Shown in pieces: positions 8,699-15,928 of a stretch of 64,000 nt of DNA. Under the pieces are notes generated by a model. It was not told the origin of the DNA and searched no databases. It saw only the letters and a list, made by a program, of their open reading frames with translations. The position numbers and the translations under genes are program-made. Source of the stretch: Desulfovibrio piger. GTDB lineage: Bacteria; Desulfobacterota; Desulfovibrionia; Desulfovibrionales; Desulfovibrionaceae. The number at the start of each line of letters is the position of its first letter. Position 1 is the first letter of the stretch. The DNA lies in contig NZ_JABAFY010000007.1 of assembly GCF_012843875.1 (NCBI RefSeq), positions 1 through 64,000 on the forward strand. Reading direction: 5' to 3'.

Positions 8699-8995
8699 CT
8701 ACAGGCGGACGATATTCCGGCGGCCGCCTCCGGGGATGCCGCCGGCAGCGGCCGGCCTAGCAGCGGTGCGGGCCTGGGCGGCACGGGCTTCACCGGCACG
8801 ACGGGCTTCGGCCTCGGCTTCTTCGGCCATTTTACGCAGTTCGGGGGTCAGGGAAGCCGGATCCGTCTTTCCCTGTTCCGGCAGGCCGAGCTGCTTGCGC
8901 ATGGCTTTTTCCTGGCTTTCCAGACGGGAAAACTCTTCACGGAGGGCGGCGAAATCTTCCATCTGCTTCTTCATATCCTGTTCCGTAAACGACAT
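8699..8995 (-). CDS. Small coiled-coil protein, first gene of the minus-strand T3SS operon
   Basis: A 98-residue protein with a highly charged coiled coil (about 1-75, with EEFSRLESQEKAMRKQLG and an EAEAEARRAGEARAAQ stretch) and a Gly/Arg tail. No family recognised. AAGGAG lies ahead of the ATG at 8995; the longer ORF to 9262 lacks support. The gene is the first behind the sigma-54-like promoter at 9032-9047. Being leader gene of a T3SS operon next to filament genes, it could be a filament chaperone (EspA needs CesA/CesAB, small coiled-coil proteins), which is inference from size and position. Confidence 0.6.
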   Translation of the reverse strand: MSFTEQDMKKQMEDFAALREEFSRLESQEKAMRKQLGLPEQGKTDPASLTPELRKMAEEAEAEARRAGEARAAQARTAARPAAAGGIPGGGRRNIVRL

Positions 8996-9031
8996 AACAA
9001 ATCTCCTTTTGAGTGCGGTTGCAATTGGCAA

Positions 9032-9047
9032 AGCATAAAGCGTGCCA
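9032..9047 (-). promoter_or_regulatory. Sigma-54-type promoter for the minus-strand T3SS operon
   Basis: On the minus strand TGGCAC, five bases, then ATGCT. The invariant GG and GC are exactly ten bases apart and only one base of the -12 element departs from TTGCW. It lies 37 bases before the first gene. An enhancer-binding activator is encoded in the divergent operon (15929-17224). Confidence 0.7.
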
Positions 9048-9245
9048 TGCTTGTATTTGGCTAAAAACGCATCAAAAATGCCCAACAAAGCGCCCGATTG
9101 CCAACTTTTTTGATACTTCACTTTCTCCGATAAACAACAAAATTCCCGCAACACTCTCCCGGACAGGACTTTTTTACGAACAGGACGCCAGATCCCGCAG
9201 GGAGTACCCTTGCTGTTGCCACAGGCTCGTGCTACCAGAAATATG

Positions 9246-9261
9246 TGGCATGATTCTGGCA
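9246..9261 (+). promoter_or_regulatory. Sigma-54-type promoter for the plus-strand T3SS operon
   Basis: TGGCAT, five bases, then TGGCA, with GG and GC ten bases apart; two departures from consensus. It lies 55 bases before the sctW start. It is weaker than the opposing site at 9032-9047. The 200 bases between the two promoters hold AT-rich patches, including GCAT-N5-ATGC at about 9069-9082, but no clear repeated activator site. Confidence 0.55.
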
Positions 9262-9316
9262 TATCGCATATCGTGTTGCCAACATTTTTTTACGGGATCG
9301 GGAGGCGCAGTTCGTC

Positions 9317-10432
9317 ATGAGCATCGATTTTTCCATTCAGCACTCCCAGGTGCAGCCCACGTCCCGCAATACGACGGCATCCTCCGCAGCCACAGGCTCG
9401 CTGTTCGGCAATACGGCCACCGTGGTGGAATCTCCCCTTTCCCTGCTGGCCGAGGCTGCCGAAGAACTGACCTTTGCAGTGGATACCACGGACGATCTCG
9501 AACTGGAGGAACGCAAGGAGCGGGACGAGATCAACGAGGCCATGGAGGAACGCATCAAGAAGTACCAGGAGATGATGCGTGAAGCCCGCGAGGTCCAGAA
9601 GACAAGGGATCTCAAGGGATTTCTGGACTCCCGGACCGAAAAGGAAGAAGCCCTGCGCCAGCTGCGCCGTTTCTTTCCCGACCCCTCCGAGGCATGGGCC
9701 GCCCTCAAGGACATCCAGGAAGAGCTGTCCGCCCCCCCCGACACCTCGCCGGAGACTCTGCGTGTCCTGAACGAAGCTCTGGAAGAGCTGGAACGCACGG
9801 AAGGCCCCGCCATACGGGCCGGGATCAACGGCGCGCTCAATGCCCGGGGATTTGAAGGACTGGGCGATGCCGGCGCGCTGGGGAGCTTTTATCGGGAAAC
9901 CGTCCGTCATTTTGAAGACGTCAACAGCCTCTACGACCATATCCAGAAGACGTACGGCAATAATTTTGAAGCCGCGCTGGACTTCCTCTACAAGGCACTG
10001 GCCAGCGACCTTGCGGCCGACGTGCCCAGTATGGAGACCAGCCATCTGGAGCACGTCAACGGCAGCCTGGGCGAGCTGCGGCAGCTGCAAAGCGCCCGCA
10101 GCCTGTGCGCCCGCCTGCTGGAACGCTGGAGCAGCATCCACGGGATCCGGCACTGTCCTCTGGACGATATGGCCCTGCTGGGCAAGGTGCTGGACCTGCG
10201 CAAGGAGCGCTACATCAGCGGCAGCCGCATCAGCCGCCTGGCCGAGGAAGCCGGTGCCCCGGACATCGAGCACAAGGTGCTTTTCCTTCAGGAGCTGCTC
10301 AACACTACGCGTTCCTTCGCCCCGTCCCTGTTCGACGGCAACGAGGGCCGCATGAAGGTGCTGGATGCCGTCCAGGATGCCGTGGACGCCGCCATCGCCG
10401 AGGAAGACGCCTGGCTGGCGGAACAGGGATAA
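9317..10432 (+). CDS. sctW: T3SS gatekeeper SctW (YopN-TyeA / SepL family)
   Basis: A 371-residue cytoplasmic protein. The N-terminal 70 residues are Ser/Thr-rich, as in the secreted and chaperone-binding part of YopN. A charged helical region (about 60-110) and a HrpJ-type alpha-helical core follow. The C-terminal 90 residues (LLGKVLDLRKERYISGSRI onward) correspond to TyeA, so this is the fused single-chain form. Gatekeepers hold back effectors until translocators are exported. The following genes are a SycN-sized chaperone, sctX, sctY and sctV, the same order as yopN-tyeA-sycN-yscX-yscY-lcrD in Yersinia. Confidence 0.85.
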   Translation: MSIDFSIQHSQVQPTSRNTTASSAATGSLFGNTATVVESPLSLLAEAAEELTFAVDTTDDLELEERKERDEINEAMEERIKKYQEMMREAREVQKTRDLKGFLDSRTEKEEALRQLRRFFPDPSEAWAALKDIQEELSAPPDTSPETLRVLNEALEELERTEGPAIRAGINGALNARGFEGLGDAGALGSFYRETVRHFEDVNSLYDHIQKTYGNNFEAALDFLYKALASDLAADVPSMETSHLEHVNGSLGELRQLQSARSLCARLLERWSSIHGIRHCPLDDMALLGKVLDLRKERYISGSRISRLAEEAGAPDIEHKVLFLQELLNTTRSFAPSLFDGNEGRMKVLDAVQDAVDAAIAEEDAWLAEQG

Positions 10433-10462
10433 GCCTTTGTCCAAGACATACGCGGAGATCTT

Positions 10463-10837
10463 ATGCTGGACCACGAACTGAACGCTTTCGGCATGCGCAT
10501 GGGCCTGCCCGGACTGGCCTTTTCACCGCAGGGGCTGGTGGCTCTTGATGTCAGCGGCATGGGGCGCCTGTATTTCGAAAAGCAGCAACGGCATGGCCAG
10601 GAAGAGCTGCTGGTCTATCTGGCCCGCCCCTTCCCCCCGCATGACAGCACGTTGCCCGAACGGGCCCTGGCCCTGTGCCATTACCGGCATGCACACGCTT
10701 TTTCCCTGACCGCCGGCATGAAAGGAGATACCCTGATCCTCCTGACCCGTCTGCCCGAACGGCAGACCACGGCCGCCCTGCTGGAAGAGGCCGTCATGGA
10801 GCTGGCCCGCGTCATGAACCATCTACAGGGAGCCTGA
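10463..10837 (+). CDS. SycN-like T3SS chaperone of the gatekeeper
   Basis: A 124-residue protein (SycN is about this size) with the class I chaperone pattern: helix, beta strands (LVALDVSGMGRLYFE), helix, strands, C-terminal helix (ALLEEAVMELARVMNHL). Its place between sctW and sctX matches sycN in Yersinia, where SycN with YscB binds the YopN N-terminus. No YscB-like partner is seen beside it, so it may act as a homodimer. Function is inferred from size, fold pattern and gene order. Confidence 0.65.
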   Translation: MLDHELNAFGMRMGLPGLAFSPQGLVALDVSGMGRLYFEKQQRHGQEELLVYLARPFPPHDSTLPERALALCHYRHAHAFSLTAGMKGDTLILLTRLPERQTTAALLEEAVMELARVMNHLQGA

Positions 10838-10839
10838 TC

Positions 10840-11208
10840 ATGGCAACATCCTCCATCAACCTGCTGGATCCCGGACTGGGGATACAGAACATCATGGACC
10901 CCGGGACGGCGGGACACCTGCCTGATGCCCGTCCGCTGGCCTCCAGCGCCATGCGTGAAGCCGGTCTGGATGAGCTGTACAACAGCCGCAAGGCAGCCCA
11001 GCAGCTGGAGGCGGCCCTTTGTCCGCCCGTGGGCGACGGCTCCCTCCTCCAGCCCGAACTTTTCCATATGGAGCTGCAGGGCGCCCTGACGGCCCTCAGG
11101 GACAGCGACAAGCCCGCCGTGCGGGCTTTCGTGCGTGACGAGCTGGCGCCGCTGCTGGAGAACACCGAATTGCTCCGGGCCTATACCGGCCTGATGGTAG
11201 GAGGCTAG
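10840..11208 (+). CDS. sctX: T3SS protein SctX (YscX family)
   Basis: A 122-residue protein, the same length as YscX, lying between the SycN-like gene and the sctY-like gene. YscX is an early secreted protein that needs its chaperone YscY and binds the SctV cytoplasmic ring. The C-terminal half is amphipathic helix (LQGALTALRDSD, LLENTELLRAY). AGGGAG precedes the ATG; the longer in-frame ORF from 10675 overlaps the chaperone gene and is not favoured. X/Y pairs occur only in some T3SS lineages (Ysc and Chlamydia-like), which helps classify this system. Confidence 0.7.
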   Translation: MATSSINLLDPGLGIQNIMDPGTAGHLPDARPLASSAMREAGLDELYNSRKAAQQLEAALCPPVGDGSLLQPELFHMELQGALTALRDSDKPAVRAFVRDELAPLLENTELLRAYTGLMVGG

Positions 11209-11209
11209 C

Positions 11210-11566
11210 ATGGCGGAGGCCACCTCCCCGCTCACCACCGGCCAGGGCCGTGCCCTGCAGGTGCTGGGCCATCTTTTTCTGCGCATGGGGCAGTTCCAGC
11301 GTGCCCGCAAGCTGGCCCTGGCCCTGCTCGCCCTGGATCCCGCCGACCTCTGGGCCCGGCGCTGTCTTGCCGTGGCCTGGCTGGAGCTGGGCGATCCCGA
11401 GCGCGCCCTGGAACAGCTGGACCTCGTCCTGGCGGGCGGACCGCTGGCCTCCCGTGATGCCGTGCTGCATCTGCTCAGGGCCCGTGCCCTGTGGCAGGCG
11501 CAGCGCCCCGACGAGGCCCGCAATGCCCTCAATGCCTATCTTGCCGCAGGGGGAAGCCGCCTGTGA
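11210..11566 (+). CDS. sctY: T3SS chaperone SctY (YscY family, TPR)
   Basis: A 118-residue protein made of about three TPR-like helical pairs (LQVLGHLFLRMGQFQRARKL, LAVAWLELGDPERALEQL and LLRARALWQAQRPDEARN). Length and fold match YscY, the chaperone of YscX and binding partner of SctV. AGGAGG precedes the ATG one base after the sctX stop, and its stop overlaps the sctV GTG start (GTGA). Full coupling of X, Y and V suits a complex of the three products. Confidence 0.75.
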   Translation: MAEATSPLTTGQGRALQVLGHLFLRMGQFQRARKLALALLALDPADLWARRCLAVAWLELGDPERALEQLDLVLAGGPLASRDAVLHLLRARALWQAQRPDEARNALNAYLAAGGSRL

Positions 11567-13656
11567 GCCTGTTCTCCGACGCACGCAACATCGTCTCCCT
11601 GACCACGCGCCACAGTGACCTGGCCCTGGTGGGCCTGCTGGTGGCCGTCATCGCCCTGATGATCATGCCCCTGCCCACGGCCCTGGTGGACACGCTCATC
11701 GGCGCCAACCTAGCCCTGTCCTTCGCCATCATGATGATGACCATGTATGTCAGGACACCGCTGGAGTTCTCCTCCTTCCCCACCATGCTGCTGTTCACCA
11801 CGCTGTTCCGCGTGGGCCTGAACATCACCACCACCCGCCTGATCCTGCTCAACGCCGACGCCGGCGAGATCATCCAGACCTTCGGCGAGTTCGCCCTGGG
11901 CGGTAATTTCGTCGTTGGTGCCGTGGTCTTCCTGATCCTGACCATCGTGCAGTTCTTGGTCATCGCCAAGGGTGCCGAACGCGTGGCCGAAGTGGGCGCG
12001 CGCTTCACCCTGGACGCCATGCCCGGCAAACAGATGTCCATCGACGCGGACATGCGCGCCGGGGTCATCGACATGGAAGAGGCCCAGCGCCGCCGCGATG
12101 TCATCAGCCAGGAAAGCAAGATGTTCGGCGCCATGGACGGCGCCATGAAGTTCGTCAAGGGCGACAGTATCGCCGGCATGATCGTGGCCGTGGTGAACAT
12201 CGTGGGCGGTACCGTCATCGGCATCACCCAGCACGGCATCTCTGCCGGGGAAGCCCTGGAGATCTACGGCATCCTGACCATCGGTGACGGCCTCGTCTCC
12301 CAGATCCCCTCGCTCATCATCGCCATCTCGGCCGGTATCCTCATCACCCGTTCCGGCGATACCCAGGAAGATGTGGGCGCGCAGATCGGCGGCCAGTTCT
12401 TCGCCCAGCCCAAGGCCCTGCTCATGGCGGGCGGGCTGATCTTCCTGTTCGCCCTCATCCCCGGTTTTCCCAAGCCGCAGCTGTTCGCCCTGGCCTTCGC
12501 CATCGCCGGGCTCGGCTACATCCTGGACAGGATACGTTCCGCCCCCGCGCCCCGGGATGCCCGCAAGGAGCTCAACCAGTCCCTCAAGTCCGCCACCCGC
12601 AAGGAACGCAAGGGGCGGCCCTCCGGTCCCCAGGACGACTTTGCCCCCACGGTCCCCATCATCCTCGACATTTCGGAGGGCCTGGCGGCATCCCTGGACT
12701 ACGACAACCTCAACGACGAGCTCTCCGCACTGCGCCGTGCGCTGTATTTCGACCTTGGCGTGCCCTTCCCGGGCATCAACCTGCGCGTTTCCTCGTCCCT
12801 GTCGGGCCTGACCTACGAGCTCCAGGTCAACGAGATCCCCATGTCGCGCGGACATCTGGAACAGGGCATGGTGCTGGCGCGCGAAAGCGAGGACACCCTG
12901 CGCATGCTCGGCCTGGACGTACGGCGCGGAGAGAACTTCCTGCCCGATGTGGAAAGCCTGTGGATCCCGGCGGAAAAACAGGCCCTGCTGGAGCAGGCCG
13001 GACTCTCCTGTATGACCCACTCGCGCATCCTGGCCTATCACCTTTCCCTGATCCTGGCACGGCATGCCTCCAGCTTCATCGGCATGCAGGAGACAAAATA
13101 CCTGCTGGACCGCATGGAAGAACGCGCCCCGGACCTAGTGCGCGAGGCCACCCGTCTGCTGCCCGTGCAGCGCATCGCGGAGATCTTCCAGCGTCTGGCC
13201 CAGGAACAGGTCTCCATCCGCGACCTGCGGAACATTCTCGAGGCCATCATCGAATGGAGCCCCAAGGAAAAAGATACCGTCATGCTGACCGAATACGTGC
13301 GCGGGGCCCTCAAGCGCCAGATCAGCTACATGTATTCACGGGGCCAGAACATGCTGCCGGCCATCCTTATGGATCCCTCGGTGGAAGAGACCATCCGCAA
13401 GGCCATCCGCCAGACATCGGCCGGGGCCTTCCTGGCGCTGGATCCCGACACCTCGCGCCGCTTCATCGCGGCCGTGGGAGCAGCGGCGGGCGATTACCGC
13501 AAGCATGTCCAGATGCCCGTCCTTCTGGCCAGCATGGACATCCGGCGCTATGTGCGCCGCCTTATCGAAGGGGAGCATTACCGCCTGCCAGTGGTCTCCT
13601 ACCAGGAGCTCACCCCCGAGATCAGCGTCCAGCCCATGAACCGGATCCGCCTCTAG
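11563..13656 (+). CDS. sctV: T3SS export-gate protein SctV (LcrD/InvA/FlhA family)
   Basis: A 697-residue protein, normal length for the family. The N-terminal 330 residues contain the membrane helices (LVGLLVAVIALMIMPLP, LIGANLALSFAIMMMTMYV) and the conserved FHIPEP-type region (TPLEFSSFPTMLLFTTLFRV). A linker follows, then the C-terminal cytoplasmic domain that builds the nonameric ring. The GTG at 11563 overlaps the sctY stop and has a GGGGGA site upstream; an ORF extending to 11491 would overlap sctY. Homology to FlhA is expected, but the adjacent sctX/sctY/sctS/sctT/sctU show this is the injectisome copy. Confidence 0.95.
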   Translation: MSLFSDARNIVSLTTRHSDLALVGLLVAVIALMIMPLPTALVDTLIGANLALSFAIMMMTMYVRTPLEFSSFPTMLLFTTLFRVGLNITTTRLILLNADAGEIIQTFGEFALGGNFVVGAVVFLILTIVQFLVIAKGAERVAEVGARFTLDAMPGKQMSIDADMRAGVIDMEEAQRRRDVISQESKMFGAMDGAMKFVKGDSIAGMIVAVVNIVGGTVIGITQHGISAGEALEIYGILTIGDGLVSQIPSLIIAISAGILITRSGDTQEDVGAQIGGQFFAQPKALLMAGGLIFLFALIPGFPKPQLFALAFAIAGLGYILDRIRSAPAPRDARKELNQSLKSATRKERKGRPSGPQDDFAPTVPIILDISEGLAASLDYDNLNDELSALRRALYFDLGVPFPGINLRVSSSLSGLTYELQVNEIPMSRGHLEQGMVLARESEDTLRMLGLDVRRGENFLPDVESLWIPAEKQALLEQAGLSCMTHSRILAYHLSLILARHASSFIGMQETKYLLDRMEERAPDLVREATRLLPVQRIAEIFQRLAQEQVSIRDLRNILEAIIEWSPKEKDTVMLTEYVRGALKRQISYMYSRGQNMLPAILMDPSVEETIRKAIRQTSAGAFLALDPDTSRRFIAAVGAAAGDYRKHVQMPVLLASMDIRRYVRRLIEGEHYRLPVVSYQELTPEISVQPMNRIRL

Positions 13657-13665
13657 GAGCTAGGC

Positions 13666-13923
13666 ATGGAACTTGCCATCGATTACGCCGTCAAGGCCCT
13701 GTACCTGGTCATGATCCTGTCCCTGCCGCCCATCATCGTGGCTTCGGTGGTGGGCATCGTGCTCAGCCTCATCCAGGCCATCACCCAGCTGCAGGAACAG
13801 ACCCTGGCCTTCGGCGTCAAGCTGCTGGCCGTGGGCCTGACGCTCTTCCTTATGGGCAAATGGCTGAGCGGCGAGATATTGCGGTACAGCGAGGACATCT
13901 TCAACCGCTTCTACCTGCTCTGA
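13666..13923 (+). CDS. sctS: T3SS export-apparatus protein SctS (FliQ family)
   Basis: An 85-residue membrane protein with two hydrophobic hairpin segments (about 10-35 and 48-65) separated by IQAITQLQEQTLAFGVK, the hallmark of FliQ/SctS. It forms part of the R5S4T1 export gate. sctR, which normally precedes it, is not here: sctV lies directly upstream, nine bases away. Confidence 0.95.
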   Translation: MELAIDYAVKALYLVMILSLPPIIVASVVGIVLSLIQAITQLQEQTLAFGVKLLAVGLTLFLMGKWLSGEILRYSEDIFNRFYLL

Positions 13924-13987
13924 ACGGCAGGCCCGGATACGGCTGACGGAAGGGGTGCCCCCAGGATACGCCACGGACAGGACACGC

Positions 13988-14824
13988 ATGGATTTTTCGC
14001 AATTTTTGCAGGAACTCGGGGTCTACGGGCACCTCACGGCCTTGCTGCTGGGCACGCCGCGGCTCTTCGCCCTGGTCACGGTGGCGCCCTTCCTGGGCTC
14101 TGCGGTGGTGATGGGCCAGATACGTCTGCTGCTGGTGCTGGCCCTGTACCTGCCCCTGCATCCCGTCATCGTCAGCCACCTGACCGACGAGATCACGCTT
14201 TCCGCAGCGCTCTCCCTGGCGGTGGGCGGCAAGCTGGCCCTGCTCCTGCTCAAGGAGGCTGTGCTCGGCCTGATGATCGGCTTTCTTGCGGGCATCGTCT
14301 TCTGGACCGTGCAAAGTGCCGGATTTTTCATGGACAACCAGCGCGGGGCCAGCATGGCTGAAGGAACGGACATCCTTTCCGGCGACCAGAGCAGCCCTTT
14401 GGGCCAGCTGCTGTTCCAGAGCCTGGTCTACATCTTTTATACTTCCGGGGCGTTCCTGGCCTTCGTGGGGCTGGTGTACGCCAGTTACGGCATCTGGCCG
14501 GTGACGCAGCTCCTGCCCCTGGATGTGCCCCAGGGAGCGCCCCTGTATTTTGCGGAAAAGGTCGGCTGGCTCATGGGGCACATGCTGCTGCTGGCCGGGC
14601 CCATCGCGGCAGCCTGTCTTTTGACCGACGTGGCCCTGGGCCTGATCAACCGTTTTGCGTCCCAGCTCAACGTGTATGTGCTGGCCATGCCCATCAAGTG
14701 CGGCATCGCGGCTTTCCTGCTGTGCTTCTATTTTGGACTGCTGCTGTCGCATGCACCGGAACTTTTTGATTTTACACGGGAATCCATCCTCAAGCTGAAT
14801 AATCTCCTGCCGGGAGGGGAATGA
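13988..14824 (+). CDS. sctT: T3SS export-apparatus protein SctT (FliR family)
   Basis: A 278-residue polytopic membrane protein with the FliR/SctT pattern of about six to eight helices and the conserved LLLKEAVLGLMIGFLAG and DNQRGASMAEGTD regions. It is one chain of the SctRST pore. The ATG at 13988 begins the recognisable N-terminus (MDFSQFLQELG). A GTG at 13955 with GGAAGG upstream is a possible alternative adding 11 residues. Confidence 0.93.
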   Translation: MDFSQFLQELGVYGHLTALLLGTPRLFALVTVAPFLGSAVVMGQIRLLLVLALYLPLHPVIVSHLTDEITLSAALSLAVGGKLALLLLKEAVLGLMIGFLAGIVFWTVQSAGFFMDNQRGASMAEGTDILSGDQSSPLGQLLFQSLVYIFYTSGAFLAFVGLVYASYGIWPVTQLLPLDVPQGAPLYFAEKVGWLMGHMLLLAGPIAAACLLTDVALGLINRFASQLNVYVLAMPIKCGIAAFLLCFYFGLLLSHAPELFDFTRESILKLNNLLPGGE

Positions 14825-14881
14825 TGCCGCCATGCCCGCAGGCCATGACGGCAGATGCGGAGCGCGGGAGACTTTGAGCCT

Positions 14882-15925
14882 ATGAGCAGCGAAAAAACAG
14901 AACAACCGACCCCAAAACGCCTGCGGGAGTCCCGGGAAAAAGGGCAGGTCGCCAAAAGCCAGGACGTGCCTTCGGCCCTGACCGTCATGGCGGTGGCCGT
15001 CTATCTGCTGGCCATGTCTTCCGACATGCTCAATACCTTGCTGGCCATGGGCGAGGCCCCCATGCTGCTCATGGACAGGCCGTTCGAGGAGGCCCTGCCC
15101 CTGGCCGTCACGTCCACCCTGCTCTGCGCCCTGCGTGTGGCCCTGCCGCTCATCGGCATGGTCATGGTCGTGGCCCTTTGTGCCAACATGATGCAGGTGG
15201 GGGTGCTGTTTTCCGTACAGGCCGCCATGCCCAAACTGGAAAACCTGAGCATGAACAAATGGTTCAAGCAGGTCTTTTCCCTCAAGAATCTGGTGGAGTT
15301 TCTCAAGAACATCATCAAGGTGCTGATCCTGGGCATCAATGTGTACATCATTTTTTCCGACTACATGCCGCAGCTGTTCCGCATCCCGCAGGGTGACATC
15401 GGCGACATGTGGCGCCTTCTCGGTTCCGTTTGCGGTGACCTTGTCCTTGTTTCGGCGGGCGTGTTCTGCGTCATCGCCGCCGCGGACTGGTGCTTCCAGA
15501 AGTGGCAGTTCAACAAGCAGCACATGATGAGCAAGGAAGAAGTCAAACGGGAATTCAAGGAAAGCGAGGGCGATCCGCTCATCAAGGGCAAGCGCAAGCA
15601 GCTGCACCAGGAGATGATCGCCCAGAACCAGATCGCCAACGTCAGGAAAGCGAAGGTGCTTGTGACCAACCCCACCCATTTTGCCGTGGCTCTGGACTAT
15701 GAAAAAGACAGGACCCCCCTGCCCGTCATCCTGGCCAAGGGCCAGGGCGTGCTGGCCCAGCGCATGATCGAGACCGCCCGGGAAGAGGGCATCCCCATCA
15801 TGCGCAACGTGCCGCTGGCACGCAGCCTGTACGAGCAAGGCACGGAAAACGCCTATATCCCCCAGGACCTCATCGGCCCCGTGGCGGAAGTGCTGCGCTG
15901 GGTGCAATCCCTGCGCCAAGGATAA
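14882..15925 (+). CDS. sctU: T3SS switch protein SctU (FlhB family)
   Basis: A 347-residue protein. The N-terminus MSSEKTEQPTPKRLRESREK is the standard FlhB/SctU opening. Four membrane helices follow, then a cytoplasmic domain with the autocleavage motif NPTH at residues 263-266. Cleavage after the Asn switches substrate class from early (needle) to middle (translocator) exports. The ATG at 14882 is chosen for this conserved start. The next gene begins four bases after the stop. Confidence 0.95.
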   Translation: MSSEKTEQPTPKRLRESREKGQVAKSQDVPSALTVMAVAVYLLAMSSDMLNTLLAMGEAPMLLMDRPFEEALPLAVTSTLLCALRVALPLIGMVMVVALCANMMQVGVLFSVQAAMPKLENLSMNKWFKQVFSLKNLVEFLKNIIKVLILGINVYIIFSDYMPQLFRIPQGDIGDMWRLLGSVCGDLVLVSAGVFCVIAAADWCFQKWQFNKQHMMSKEEVKREFKESEGDPLIKGKRKQLHQEMIAQNQIANVRKAKVLVTNPTHFAVALDYEKDRTPLPVILAKGQGVLAQRMIETAREEGIPIMRNVPLARSLYEQGTENAYIPQDLIGPVAEVLRWVQSLRQG

Positions 15926-15928
15926 GCC

